DNA of 64,000 nucleotides. It comes from Eopsaltria australis (taxonomy: Eukaryota > Chordata > Aves > Passeriformes > Petroicidae). The translations under genes were made by a program, and so were the position numbers. Shown one piece after another: positions 28,701 to 41,317 of this stretch (its first letter is position 1; every line of letters begins with the position of its first letter). Below the pieces are notes generated by a model. That model had not been told where the DNA came from. It saw only the letters and a program-made list of their open reading frames with translations, and did no database searches. The stretch is taken from the NCBI GenBank assembly GCA_034509425.1, contig JAVTVJ010000011.1, positions 8,570,001-8,634,000 on the forward strand. The letters run 5' to 3'.

Positions 28701-31700
28701 GCAGTGAACCTGGGATTCTTCAGGGTCTGTTCCAGTGGGCTGTTTTCAGTTTAAACAGCTGTGTTGTTACAATTCCCTTTTACATGTGACTTGAGGGTAC
28801 CCATTTGCTTCACAATTAAGAGCACAGCACCTACAAATGTTCACCTAACCAGACTGTTAATTGCTATGTTTGCTTTATGCTTTCTTGTATAAATAGAAAA
28901 TGTTCCTCCTGAAACTGAATGGTTCAAAGGTTCAAACTTTATCTTCCTAACTTTTCTCAGGTTACTCAGTTTTTACTTTACCCTCTACTCTGTGTCTAGG
29001 GATATTACTGATAAAGGTTTGCATATCCCATGGTATCTCTTCTAGTCTCTGCTTCAATGAAAGCTTTTGCCTTTGTGCAAATCAGTGCTGAATGTTTTCT
29101 TCAGAGGCAGCCAGCAAAAACTGAGTTTGTTTTAGAGCTAAGTCATCAGTAACAAATAAAGTAATCTTATATTTGTAATAAACTGAAAAAGAGTGAAAAA
29201 TGTTGTAAAATACACCTTACTAGGATTATTTGCAATACTCAGGATTAATATTTGGTTTTATTAGTTCTTATGCACATGTCTGACTTTCTCCACTGGTAGG
29301 TGAATTTTGCTTTCACCTCTCCTAATATTTCTATCCAGTTCATCTGAATCCTCAAATTCCCTGAAGATTGTCTTCAGATAAAATCAGAAGCGCAACTGCT
29401 TAATAAATGGGGGCATTCCTCTGTAAATATACAATACAATGTCAGCACTTCTGTCACCTGACCTCTGAGTGGAATTTAATATATGAGCTGTGAATAGCTT
29501 ATGACCTGTCCCATAATGTGGGATTCATCTAAATGAAGACGCAGCTGAGCCAGTCCCTCATTATAGACTGAATAGATGAATTAGAACTTTCAGGGTTCAC
29601 TTCACTTCATGCCAAAGTAGACACATAGCTTGCATTGTAAGCTACATTTGTGTATTTTTACTCATGCAAAAATTGGAGAAATTGCTGATTTTTCTCTATT
29701 ATATGTTGTGAAGAAGCTTAGGCTGATTATCTCAGATGCCTATGCCCCCCACATCCAAACTCTCACACTGATTAGGATTGCTATAACCAGAGACTACTTG
29801 TTTTCTCTGAAACATGTCTGAACTTTTATTCAAGTTTTCCCTTGGTCATGCTGTTCTCAAGTGAAGGCTGTTGAAAAGTGGCCAATAAATGGCCCAAACT
29901 CTGAACTTCCCTCTAGCCTTTTGAGAAGTAGCCCAGACATGCTGCCAAACTCACTTGTTCCTGTGGAATCGTGTGAGGGTCAAGAGGTCTTTAGAAATCC
30001 ATTTCCTATGACTCAATTTATGACCCTGATGTCTCAGTCAAAGGAAATGCTAATTTATTGACAACACGAGAGAAAACATCCAGTTCAGGTGTTTTATTAT
30101 GGACCACTTGCCTGACCTGGGTCTACCCACAGAGCATAAATGATTCTCCACTGACACCGTGTTGGATTGTTGGTGAAATCTATGAAGCATCATCAACAGA
30201 TGCATTTGATCATTAAGAGGCATATTTACAAAGATAATTTTTTGAGTAAACACCTGTTTTCTGTCACACATTCTGATGCCCCTGTCAGAAGCTCTGTTTA
30301 AAGTCTAACATGTGTGGGTTGGGTTACCTTCTTCTTGGGGTGATAATGGTCAGCAGCTGATCTGTCCCCAAAACTTTTGTCAGCTTGGAAAGAATTTCTG
30401 AAACTGTGCAAAACTACTCAGCCAGTCTATACATTTGGAGGTTGCTGCTAACCATCCCTGACATATGAGCTAAACATAGCAGCGTTCAATAATGTACTGT
30501 TCACAAAGAAAATGGGAACACGGAGGATGATGCTGCATGTCAGCACACATGATGGGAAGGCAAAGGTCACTTTGCAAGGTATAAACTATGAGCAGCAAGG
30601 CAGGTGACAGCAGCTCTGATGACAGCATCCTCACACTCAGGACTGACATATCTGCCAAAGGTGGACTTGGCAGATGGCCACACATCACAGGAAGCACTAT
30701 TTTGCATAGGAACAGACTTCAGAGTGCTGTTAAAAAGGGCTTCAAGTCTCACTCCTGAAAACTAGGCTCACTTTACCAGTGCTCTTACCAAATTATATGC
30801 TACTAAGTTGATGTTCAGGAATGACATGGTTTTGATACGAGTCTATTTTTATTTTTTTACTTCCAAATTAATACAAGCATGACTTATCCACCCCTCCCTC
30901 AAAATAATTCTAGTAGCAAAACAGTCTGTGTAAGAAGAAAGAAACTGGAAATCTATAGAGTAACACAGGATTAACAATTATTAACATTCATCATTAAAAT
31001 TCCACTTCAGTTATATAATTAAACAATTAGCAAAACAATCTGAAGACTCTGAACTATGGAAAATCTTGCGGGGAAAAAAAATACAAGAAATTCTAATAGA
31101 TATCTTTTAAAAATTCAGCTGTCCTACTGTATTACTTACAAACAGTTATCACAAGGCTCAACTGGTCAGAAGACCTCAACCTTAAAGCACACTAAGCAAG
31201 TCTAAAGTTGTACCCATTTCATTATGAGTTATCAGTAAACTTGGTTAAACCCAGCATATTTTAAAACCTTGGTGCATACTAACACACTTTTTAAAATTTA
31301 AAGAAGTTTACTTGCAATAGTAGTTGACATATTGTTTCTGTGCATTTTAACATTTGCAGCTTGTAGTTTCTCTGTTATTGCTGTGAATTTCTTGAATTTA
31401 AGACTGTATAAATAGTTTTGAAAATTAGCTTATTTTAATTATTTTAAAGCAAAATGAACATCTATGAAAAGTAAAAAAATAAACATTTAATAACATAAAT
31501 TTGCTAGTGATTGCTACAAATTGTTTCTAGAATGCACATGTTCTTTTACTACGCTTAATTATTTTAATTAAGATTTCTGCATGTCAATTAGAATTGGTTT
31601 GGAATGGAAAATTCCACCCCCTCTGTGTCTCTCAAAGTAGGTAAGCACACATGATCTTAAGAGGGTGTTTTTGTATATAGAGTATATGTAAATAAGGAAA

Positions 31701-31908
31701 AGAACTTCCAAGAGTAATTGAAAAGGGGCATAATTCTATAAAGTCAAAATTAACATAAAACCACCCTAGACCCTTTTTTTTCTTTTAGAGCATTAATTAT
31801 CTCAGCCTGGAACAGGAAAATTGGAACATCAATGACATATGCCAGTAAAATAATTAAAATACTAAAGAAGGAATGGGATTTCTATAATCATGCATAGCAT
31901 GACTAAGT
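25731..31908. other. Unannotated intron 2 stretch
   Basis: AT-rich intronic sequence. I see no coding exon, RNA gene or recognisable transposon. An open frame of 153 codons at 27806-28267 (plus strand) has no recognisable domain. AT-rich TAAT-containing sequence near 31380-31610 looks like the composition of conserved developmental enhancers, but that is only an impression. Confidence 0.6.
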
Positions 31909-31946
31909 AAAACAAAAAAAAAAAACAAAAAAAAACAAAAAAAAAA
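31909..31946. repeat. A-rich (A5-11 C)n tract
   Basis: Poly-A interrupted by single C bases, about 38 bp. It reads as poly-T with G on the sense strand of ZNF385D. It is low-complexity sequence about 600 bp beyond exon 2, within intron 2. Confidence 0.9.
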
Positions 31947-32512
31947 GGAGAAATCTACCCTACTTTAAACCGAAGAGATGAGAAATAGCACATCTTAACC
32001 TGAAAAGAATACCCTGGATTTTTTGCCATTGAACAGCTCGTACAGCAGCTAACACCACTCTCATTCTTCCTTTATTTGCCCCGACAGAGTTTTCTTCTTT
32101 AGGCTCTGTAAATTTTTCGAATTTCTCAGGAAATGTCTTGGAGATGGGATGTAGAATCCCATTGCTCTGAAACTTCCCCCCTCTGAGAGTTGCAGCGAAC
32201 AGCAAGTTAGTGAAGCTCTGCACGTCCTAAATTACTGTGGGAAATTCACAAGCCCTGGGACTGAATATGGCCTGAGACTTTATTGCATGCCAGCTGGAAT
32301 CATATAATTTTTTCCTTCTACATTTCTTCTGACTAACACTCAGGTAGGCTTCAATTTATGGCCTGTCAGTGTGTCTGAAAGAGCTATCTGGCCCTCAGTA
32401 AGGAAGAAGATGCTCCATGTTTAATGGAGCACATAAAACACTGCTTTGTGCCCTCTTGAGCCTTCCGTGGGAGCTGTGGCTCAGCGAGGTGGGCCGTAAC
32501 TGTTGGGAGGGT

Positions 32513-32518
32513 ACTTAC
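32513..32518 (-). other. ZNF385D: Splice donor of ZNF385D exon 2 (GTAAGT)
   Basis: On the minus strand AATGCA is followed by GTAAGTACC. GTAAGT is the optimal U1-pairing sequence for intron positions +1 to +6. The split falls exactly after Phe-Asn-Ala, where the human ZNF385D and ZNF385B proteins continue with Met-Asp-Pro from the next exon. Confidence 0.92.
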
Positions 32519-32661
32519 TGCATTGAAGTTGGGGAAGAGATTCACTGCGGCTGCAGTGTCCAGAGGGAACGGAAGGAACGGCTTAATGTCCAGCGATGGC
32601 TGCAAGGGCGGCGCAGGAGGACGCACGAGGGCTGGAAGAGCAGGGCTCTGGCATGTACCAC
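32519..32661 (-). CDS. ZNF385D: ZNF385D coding exon 2 (residues 8-55)
   Basis: On the minus strand the acceptor TTTGCACGTGTAG precedes GTGGTACATGCC, and the donor after AATGCA is GTAAGT. The 143-nt exon plus the single G carried from exon 1 gives exactly 48 codons, and the exon ends in phase 0. The translation starts GGTCQSPALPALVRPPAPP, continues LQPSLDIKPFLPFPLDTAA and ends AAVNLFPNFNA. As I remember the human protein, this equals the ZNF385D N-terminus; the paralogue ZNF385B has a similar but different LQPSLDIKPFLPFPVD segment. The region is proline-rich and carries no zinc finger. The C2H2 (matrin/U1-like) fingers, which in this family bind nucleic acid in the nucleus, are encoded by later exons outside the window. 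Codons are more GC-rich than the surrounding intron, as expected for a real exon. I am very sure of this call. Confidence 0.96.
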
Positions 32662-32700
32662 CTACACGTGCAAAGAGACACAAGGCACTCAGCAAGTGAT
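32662..32700 (-). other. ZNF385D: Splice acceptor region of ZNF385D exon 2
   Basis: On the minus strand the intron ends CTTGTGTCTCTTTGCACGTG then TAG. The pyrimidine tract is short and interrupted by purines, so the site looks only moderate by eye. The TTAAT in the ATTAATCAT segment, at about 32701-32709, is a possible branch region. A (TG)15 tract lies just upstream. Confidence 0.8.
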
Positions 32701-32723
32701 ATGATTAATGGGAGGGGAAAAGC

Positions 32724-32726
<3 letters not shown>

Positions 32727-32756
<30 letters not shown>
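32727..32756. repeat. (CA)15 microsatellite; (TG)15 in the ZNF385D transcript
   Basis: Fifteen perfect CA units on the plus strand, which read as UG repeats in the ZNF385D pre-mRNA. The tract ends 64 nt upstream of the exon 2 acceptor. UG repeats near 3' splice sites are known binding sites for TDP-43, with CFTR exon 9 as the classical case. A role here is inference only. Confidence 0.97.
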
Positions 32757-32758
<2 letters not shown>

Positions 32759-35628
32759 AAAGAACAATAAAAAGACAATATTGGATCAAACAAACACATT
32801 TTGACTTGTCCAAAAATTACTGCATTACTGAAAAAAAGCACAGCTCACTCAGTGACTGAGTTGGTTATAATTCTTAGCCAGCAACTGCTTCAGGTTTCAG
32901 TCTATCATGATTGGAATTATGTTATAAACCATTTATTTTCATGGATAATCTGGAACAATAGTTCAGCATATGTCTCACTTCCCTTGAGACCTTCAGCTAG
33001 TCTCATTCTCTTATAATTTCAGGGCTTCATACGACCCTGTTGCTCAACCCTACAAAGGTAGATTACTCAAAAAGAAAAAGAACAACTTGCTGTTTGGCTC
33101 AGCAAAAGTCATGTTATTTGCAGACTTCTGATTTTTTAATTAAAGGCTCAGTCATGGAGCCAACAGCTTCCGTTTCAACCTAAATCTCATAAACACAACA
33201 TACCTTGCTGCCTCAACAGTTGATCAATACAAATCTAAAAATAACTGTTTCAGGAGCCACTGAAATTCTGTTCATGGGGAGGAACCGATGAACACTTTTC
33301 TGCTCTTTGAGAGGGGTGGAGCTGGTTCAGACTCTGCAGCAGAAAGCTCCTCCCGGCTAACCACCAGCTCTGTGGGAATGTAATGCAAATGAAGAAATCC
33401 CCTTGCATACCAATAAGGCACTACCTGTTTGCAGTGGCCTCTGTTTTGCTTATTTGTTTGCCCCGGCCACAGCCAGCTACAAGCTGGAAGGATCCAAGTT
33501 CATTCTCCGCTTTCAGTGTCTCCTATATTTTGGTTGCACTCCAAAACATCAATTCCCTGTTAATTAAAGACTATTTGGATCCTAGGAAACTGTTAAAATA
33601 TGCCAGTGTTCTAATCTGAGAGGCAGGCAACAGACTGTAAAAACCTGCTGGTAAGAGTCCAAGAAACATAGAAAAAAAATGAAAGGGAAGTTTCACCCTA
33701 CTCACTGAGCAGAGACACAGGCAGACAAATCAACAGAGGGAGAGATCTGAAATCTGCTTCTTTTTTTCCTCTCATACATACGGACATTTCATTAGACAAG
33801 TTCCATGCATCCTTTAAGAGCCCAAATACAAAGCAGTCAGAATGATATATGAAATCTCTCCATATTTGGCCAGCAAATTTGCTAACAAGGTTTGTCATGT
33901 CATACATCTAATTGAGGGCTAAAAACACAGGACTTAATTAACCAGTTGTAGAGGATCATCCAAGTTGTGCTTCTAGGTATAAAATCAGCTGGAGCCAAAT
34001 TTTGAAAGACTGTATTTTTTGCCAACTTTCAAATCCTCTGTGAAGTGTTTCACTAAGAATCACTAGTAAATTAAAGGTAGTAGATTAGGGGTCACTGCAA
34101 TCTCATGATAGTTTTTGTCCCAAGAATAACTGCCATTTTGGGATAGTTTCTACATTGTACCTCAATGTAAGTGTATAAGAAATCAGTCTTTGAGTGCAGC
34201 CCTGAGGATATAGGTAGCAGAAAAGCAGAGCACAAGCAGCTCTGCTTTCCACAGCTCACCAGCATAGAATTATCAAGTATTTGATTACCATAGCTTTGGC
34301 AATTGCTACATTCCCATGACATTATTACAAAAACACTGTAAAAATAAATTTAACAGGTCAGAATGATGATAAGGTAGTGTTGAACATGCCAATCATACTA
34401 TCTTGGAATAGGAAAGACCCATAAAGGCACTTTTTAAAATGCTGGAAATACTTCACTTTACTTATGTAAAACTTTCACACATCACGAAAGGAAGAAGTCA
34501 CTCTCACTAAAGAAAAAAATACAGACTGCACCTGAGATTGTACAGAATCACAAAGAAATTTCAAGGTGAGCATTTGCCTGGCAATAGCAAATAACTTGAA
34601 GCTAATTAAACATTCTGTAACTCATAAACGCAAACGTAAACTGGACTGAGAAATGTCACCTGTGCTTGGGGACACAGATCATTGGGTGTGTTATCTCAGT
34701 GCTACTGAAAAGAGCTTCACAGATTTGGATTACCTAGAGCAACAGCTTTGGTATCCCAAACTCATCTAAGATACCAAGCCATGGAGGACAAAATATTTCT
34801 GTTCTGTGATCCTTCCCTGTGGCATGACTCGGCACTCACGCACCTGCTGCTGCCAGCCAGTGCGATGCAAAGCCATCTGGGGATGAGAACAAGCTTTAAA
34901 TGGAAAAATCCAGCCAGCTCTGCAGGACCTTGGCTGGGACTCAGAGCCGCTGGAACAGAGCTTAAAATCTACCACAGTCCTGGCTACAGTGGCACAGAAA
35001 ATTAGTATGTTCAGGAGCACAGCTGCTCTCTGTTTTTTCAATAGTGTCAGACATGTTCCTAAATGATGGAGCATGTGAGAGGCATCATGAAATTTGAGCC
35101 TTTACTTAAAAAAAATTCTCTAATGTTTATGACTGCAAAAATTAGCTTCTCTTTCCACTTAACATGCACAGAGTTGTTGTCTAGAATCTGCAACAGAAAA
35201 ACTGAAGCAATGGCAACCATTTTTGTGACTCACTTCAGCCCAGACAATCTTTGAAAATAGTGTTAACTATTTCACACCTAATCCGTTAACAGAGGGATGG
35301 AGAGGGGTAGAAGCCCACCAGGAGGAGCTCTTGAAGAGTATACACAGATAAATTCTAAATGTTACGGAATGTTGGATTACAGTGAAGAACCATAAAATTT
35401 GCTTATGACGGCTTTGGTATTCTGTAAGATAAGCTTCTTCACAAAGACCTCCATAGCTTTCCCTGTGCAGATGCAGCATTGCTGATCAGCACACAGTGAG
35501 GGTGAAAGTTCAACGACAGCCTTTTTACAAGCTTTCTACCAGCAAGGTTTGGGTAACATCAACCAATAAAACTAGGATAAATTCCCACAACACTGATAGG
35601 TTTTGTGCACATCCTGTGCTTGATGCTC

Positions 35629-35630
<2 letters not shown>

Positions 35631-35668
<38 letters not shown>
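35631..35668. repeat. (TTA)n microsatellite
   Basis: About 12-13 uninterrupted TAT/TTA trinucleotide units in intron 1. It is a pure repeat and likely variable in length. Confidence 0.97.
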
Positions 35669-35670
<2 letters not shown>

Positions 35671-38600
35671 TAAAGTTCACATGAACTGTGTCACCTGAAG
35701 ACAACCTTGACTTTATGAGGAGCATGCTACAATTACTTAAAATGGCATAATGTATTTTCTAATTCCAGTCTTAGAAGTTAGTGATGTTAGAGTCTCCTGT
35801 CTTTCTAAAGAGGAGGAGAATCAGATTCTAAATGGGAGATGAATGTTCAGACATTTGAGAAATTCATGTCAATATTGTTACTTTAATTTTCTTTCTAGGG
35901 AAACCAAGAATAATACAACTTAGAAGCTTAACTGGCTCAGCATTTTGACTGAGTTTGAAGTAATCATTTGTTTCTTCAATTTTCAGACAATTTAAATCAC
36001 AGGCAAGATAATTTCTTGGACAGAGGCACTGGCTATACATCCAAAGTAAAGGTGAGCATACAAGTGTGGGGAAGAACTTGCAAGAAACTTTTACCCCTTC
36101 CTATATCACACTGAGACTGTTTTTGAGAACTCCCCCAATGTCAATCCAACAGCGCATTTTTGCACAGGGATGCAGTTCTGTGTCTCCAGCTGGGACTAGA
36201 CATTTTGCCCTACCACTGGGTAATCTGGTTTGCAATACAACACCATGTTCTGGGCACACACAGCCCATGTGCTACAAAGCCATGGGTGCAACATGAGGTT
36301 CATGGTGACACAGCCCAGTCAAGTGCTTTCTCCTTCTGAAATCACAGTGACATGGACTTCATCAGCACAAGACCTTTCTTGCCCGAACCAAGTGAATATG
36401 ACAGAAACAGATGAAGAGACGATTCCTGCCTGTTCCACCTCAAACAATCCATTCCATAAGGAATTGGCACATTTTATTTGTTTTGAGTAGGAATGGGAAC
36501 AAATACTGGTGTCGGTCCTTTCCCTGCCTTCCCCTCTACCCTATTGTCACTTTAGGGACCATGTTTCACTATAACTGAACTGAAAATAGATTTTAAAATG
36601 AAAATAATTCTAAAAAAAAAAATCCTGTGTCTTTAAAAATGCTAAAGTCTTAATCTTAATAATTTTTTTTGGTGACAATTCCTAACAAAAGTCAACACCT
36701 TCTGGAGAAATTTTTGCTTTCAATGAAATAGTACTTACTGAAAAGAAAGCTCCCCATGTACATTTTTGTGCCCTGTTCACCTGAAATTTTCCTTGGTTCG
36801 GTGTTAGGCAAAGTGTGCAAACAGTTCCAAGTACTGACCCTAAAATCTGGATTAAGAGAATCTCAGAGACTAAATATGCACAAAGGAAACCAAAGAAAAT
36901 AGCCCTAGAATAAACAGACATCATAAAGCAGGGTGATTTTTAATACAGGATAATAAATAGCAAGTTTCCTTAATGTTTTTCAAGCAGGCCAAGATCCCCC
37001 TTCTTGAGGTTCCCTAACAAACAACTCAACAATTTGGCAACCACCTATTGCTATATTTTGTGACTTGGCTATAGAGAAAGTTATGTTACATCTTTCTCTG
37101 CATAGTCTTTCCTCATGCACCCCCTCATTCCCAATCCTTCAAGTTTAAACTTAACTGCAGATTTAGTTTCCAGAAAAAGAATCACAAGATGCATTATCAA
37201 ATAGTGTCTCCCAAGGAAGAATCTAGCTCAGCTTTTGCAGACAGAAAAATGTAGATAATTTTTTGCAATGCATTTGAAACTTGAAGGTATGTAAACTGGG
37301 CAGAAACTCTAAACTAATACCCCATTAATCTAAATCTTTTGCAGTTCTTCCATCACTAACTATTACCACCATAAACATTGACTGAAAAAGCAAATCTCTG
37401 CAGAATTTTATTTTCATTCCTTCATTACTTTGCAATTTTTTCCTTCTGTCCATGTGCACAGCCATTTTGAATAAAGCAAAGACACTAAACTAATGTACCC
37501 TTTCCCTTGCTTCCAGGAGTCCGAGTTGGTTTTCAGGATCATAATATGGTTTCTCCAAGATATGGATATTTCCATGTTTTACAACCCATCTCACACCTCT
37601 CTTAATATTTCCATGATAATTTATTTGAGGTCAAAAAATTCACACATTCTGCCTTGGCAAAAGCTCAGTGAACCTTTCAGCTGGTGTGACTCAGTGGAGA
37701 AGCTGGGAAAGTACCACACATTTCCAACTGAAAAGTTGACTTCTAGGAGGCTTTAAAAGATAACTTCAAAAGGTATCATTAACATTTTTTATATAGGATC
37801 TTAATATCTAACAGTTCACATCAGTAAGCATTGAAATACATCCTAGAGAGGCTGAGCCAAAACAGAAATTTTCATAGAAAGTTTTCAAGAACACTGACTC
37901 AGGCTATTTTAAAGTAAAAAAGGCAAAGGATGTGTGGGGAGCTCATGGTCTAGCGTATAAATGTTAATAAGCTTTCATTTGTATAACTCAATATTAGTTA
38001 GAACTTTTGTTATAAATTAAGTTTGCCAGTGGGCCAAAGAAAAGGTATATTTGGAGGGATTTCTTCAAAAAGGCAATAAAGACACAGCATTTAAGAACAG
38101 CAGGCTATCCATGATGATTAATGCTCTTTCATGATTAAAATATCAGATATCACATTTTTATTTTCAGGGAATCTGATAAACTAGGAAATTTTAAGACATC
38201 CAAAACCAAAAGAATAAACTTCTCTGGGATCTAACAGAGAAAATATGACATGAATTGTAGATGTGGATTTAGGAATTAGTTTAACATAATTTGTCATGGA
38301 CTATAGTCACTAGGGTACTTCTTTTTATCACTGTATGGTAATCTTCATTTTTACAACAGATACCTTTTTCAAAAACTGCTGAATTGTCCCTTTAAAGGTA
38401 AAGTCAGTTCCATAATACGTAGTACCAGTGATCTAACCTGACATGGAAAAAATGAGCCTCACTTAATCACCAAACTACTTATTTGTAGTTATTGCAATAA
38501 AGTGACTAAAATATGAACTCAGCAAACAGGAAGTTGGCTAACATGCAACCTGGATATTTTATGGGCATAAAGAGATAAACTTTTGATTTTGAATAGTTAA

Positions 38601-40651
38601 TTTTTAATAGGCTACATATTATTACATATGAACTGAAGGAGATTAGGTGTAAACAGATTATGTGATGCCTCTGGAGAATCTATTGCTCAGAAAATATATT
38701 TTCTGACCAATTTTAGTCTTAGAACTCAGCTTCTTGAAAGGGGTTTTATTGTTTTGTGTAGTTTGTTTATTTTTTTACATTTTTTTTTGTTTTAGAAGGG
38801 GAAATAAGAATCTCAAAGTTCTTTTGACTTCTGTATTGTTCACAGACTGTTCCTGGAGATTGCTTTCATTATTTAATAATCTCAAAAAATTAAAAAAAAA
38901 TATGATAGCCACATTTCAACACAATAATTCTACATATAATCACTCTTAGGTCCAGAAGAGAAAGAAAAACCCAACTGTATTAAATATTTGAAGCCCACTC
39001 GAACAGAAGAGCCTTCAAAATGGGACTCCAACTACACCAAGCTCGATCCTGCTGGCTCTCCTGAGACAGCTTGAGGATCAAGTACACTGCGTGATCATAT
39101 GAATGAAACACTGTCACAGCTGTGGAGAAGTGTGAGTAATTGATTTTTCAGCTCACTAGCCAAACCAAAAAAATAGAGACAATTAGGGGGAGAAAACCCC
39201 ACCATTGTGTCAGCTGAAACTCTTCTTCCACCCAAAATGACAGCCTATAGTTCCTGCTTAGATACTTAACTGTTTTTATTATTTAAATACTGGCAAATTT
39301 CAAACATCCAGATCCAAACAATTCAACATGACTCATTATAAAAATATTTTCTTCCCTTCCTTTTTTTTCCCAGATTGGCACAATTCAGTACCCACTGTTT
39401 ATTTATAGACAGCATTTTTCAGCACATACACTGTTCACCTGGAAAGTTTGAAACAACTCTGGTCATTTGCTTCTGTTCAAAGTATTATTTTTTCTAGAGA
39501 AAATATTTATTCTTTGGTTCCTGCAAAGTGAGCTAGTTTAGAAAAAGAATTATTTTTATTATTGTTATTATTAGTTTTAGAAGCTTGCAGGTATGCATCA
39601 TATAGTGTTTTTTAAAGTCTTTCTTTTCACACATACTCACATTTTGAAACACGTAAGATCATATATCCCAATAACTTTGATTGAAAAATGTACTCCTCTA
39701 GGTGTACAGAGAATTTCTTTTTTCATTATGTAGAAACCTGTGAAAATACTATTATGATGCTGGACTGGGAAAATGTAGAGACAAATTTGCATGAGTACTC
39801 TGATACCCATTATCTCCTTGTCATTATTTCCTTTATTTTGCTGAACAAGTTCAGGTTTCTGCCCCCATTTTGCTACCTTCTTTCCTCCTATTCCTTTACC
39901 ATCATTCATCTGCATTACAGGCAGGTGGGCCCACCTCACAGACAATAAAATTCAGTCTGATTGAACAGGATTGAAATGCTCAGCATCGTGCAGATCTTAC
40001 CTACCTCAGGCCACAAGGCTAATCAATGTCAGAGCCCCCTTTAACCCCACAAAGTATCACCTCTTTTGCCCCACATCTAGAATATGCTGTGGACACCAGA
40101 AAACATTCTACTGAATAAAATACCAGTGTGCTTTGTTGTTTTACATAACAACTACTGAAAAACCATGGTCTGAACTTCAGTACTTAACACTGTCAAGCAA
40201 GGAATTCATGTAACTCACTCGGGGCCACATCTTATGTGGATTTTAAATTGCACAAGGGCAGAGACTTAGCTTTTTATTTTAGCAACATGACCTACCTAAT
40301 TGAGCTCTTCAGAATCCTCTGGGCTTTGCAGTTGGTCAGACAAATTTGGACTTTTTTTCCCTATTGGAAACTGTTGGATCACTGAAAGTTAAATGATCCA
40401 AAATGAATGTTCCACTTTCTGTAAAGTTCTGTCTTTTTCAAGTATAAGGAAACAACTAGATATTTTCCAATTTGGTCAGCATGCTTATTACCAGCTGTCC
40501 ATACCAAGTACCAACCATGCCAACTACCAGAGAACCAGAAAGCCCAAGACTGGAAGTCATGGCTTCAGAAAAGACAAACTAGAATGCCCATGAAATTCAG
40601 CACTCCTCCCTCTTGAGAATGAAGGAGCTTTTAATTTCTATTTGCCTTACC

Positions 40652-40669
40652 AAAAAAAAAAAAAAAAAA
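40652..40669. repeat. Poly-A tract
   Basis: A run of about 17 A bases in intron 1. No retroposon body precedes it that I can recognise, so I treat it as low-complexity sequence. Confidence 0.9.
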
Positions 40670-40752
40670 TAATTCTAATATTAAATACCCAGCAGCCTTA
40701 CTTTTTTATCTATGCAATTCCAATATTAAGTCTCTTGACACTTTTACCTGGC

Positions 40753-40905
40753 AAGAGATTATCCCAATTTTTCAGCTAGGAACCTAGGACAGACAACAGA
40801 AGTCTCCTTCTCAAAGCTAACACAGGAATCTACAGCAGACAAAGGACCTGAGCTCTAGGTCCCCAGATTTAGTGCTCTGAGCACTGTAATATTCTTTCTT
40901 GGTTG
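40753..40905 (+). mobile_element. MIR-like (tRNA/L2-tail) SINE relic
   Basis: The stretch follows the MIR 3' half order: AGAGATTATCCCAATTTTTC, AGGAACCTAGGACAGACA, then a CAAAGCTAACACAGGAATCT segment, then GACCTGAGCTCTAGGTCCCC, then TTAGTGCTCTGAGCACTG and a final TTCTTTCTT. These correspond to the family's ATTATCCCCATTTTACAGATG, GAAACTGAGGCACAGA, GGTCACACAGGAAGT, GAACCCAGGTCTCC and AGTGCTCTAACCACT segments. The copy is old and diverged, as expected of an element that was active before the bird radiation. The 5' tRNA-like half is not recognisable. Confidence 0.62.
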
Positions 40906-41317
40906 TAGGCTAATAGCAAACTGAACGTGCTTTCATTTAGACTTGAATAATCTCACAGACAATGTCAAAACTTGTTCTTCCTTTGGTGCCATAAATGCTA
41001 GAGGGAAGACAAGTTCACCAATGAGTCCACAACTGCATTAATGATTCTATTTTCTTTTGGCAAACTATGTATCCCCAGCTCTATTTTACAATTTCTTCCC
41101 ATACTGCTCATGTTTTATACAACTTTCTGCTTTCTCTGCTGAGAAAGTGAATCCAAAGAAGTGAAAACCCTGCCTTGCACAGAGTGAGCTAGAGATGTAT
41201 AGACACATTTCTACCACCATGCAGTAATGCAGGCCAGAAAAGAAGAGATGGCTGAGAAACGACGTCATCAATAAGTGCTGGAAAGGAGAGGGTCAATAAA
41301 ATGAAGCTGATTTCTGC

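Larger units (their letters stand above)
1..32518 (-). other. ZNF385D: Intron 2 of ZNF385D (5' part only)
   Basis: This is everything downstream of the exon 2 donor on the minus strand, so it is the beginning of ZNF385D intron 2, and its 3' end lies outside the window. Human ZNF385D is known to be a very large gene with long introns, which fits. I looked for the next expected exon, which should begin with a Met-Asp-Pro-type sequence after Asn-Phe-Asn-Ala, and did not find it. The stretch is AT-rich and non-coding. Apart from the CR1 cluster, the MIR-like relic, the hairpin and the simple repeats listed separately, I see no gene, RNA gene or recognisable mobile element. Open frames of up to 153 codons occur but resemble nothing I know and are about as long as chance allows here. 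Confidence 0.85.

Noticed and set aside
32519..32695. An upstream extension of the exon 2 reading frame into the intron, reading LSALCLFARV before GGTCQ, as an alternative N-terminus
   Set aside because: The frame is open only as far as a TAA about 12 nt upstream of the first of these codons, and the codon at its start is TTG, not ATG. A canonical acceptor lies between it and the conserved residues. It is most simply intron sequence.
39900..40060. A third possible MIR-like fragment (CCTCAGGCCACAAGGCTAAT followed by a GTCAGAGCC segment)
   Set aside because: Only one short segment resembles the SINE consensus, and the flanking order is not convincing.
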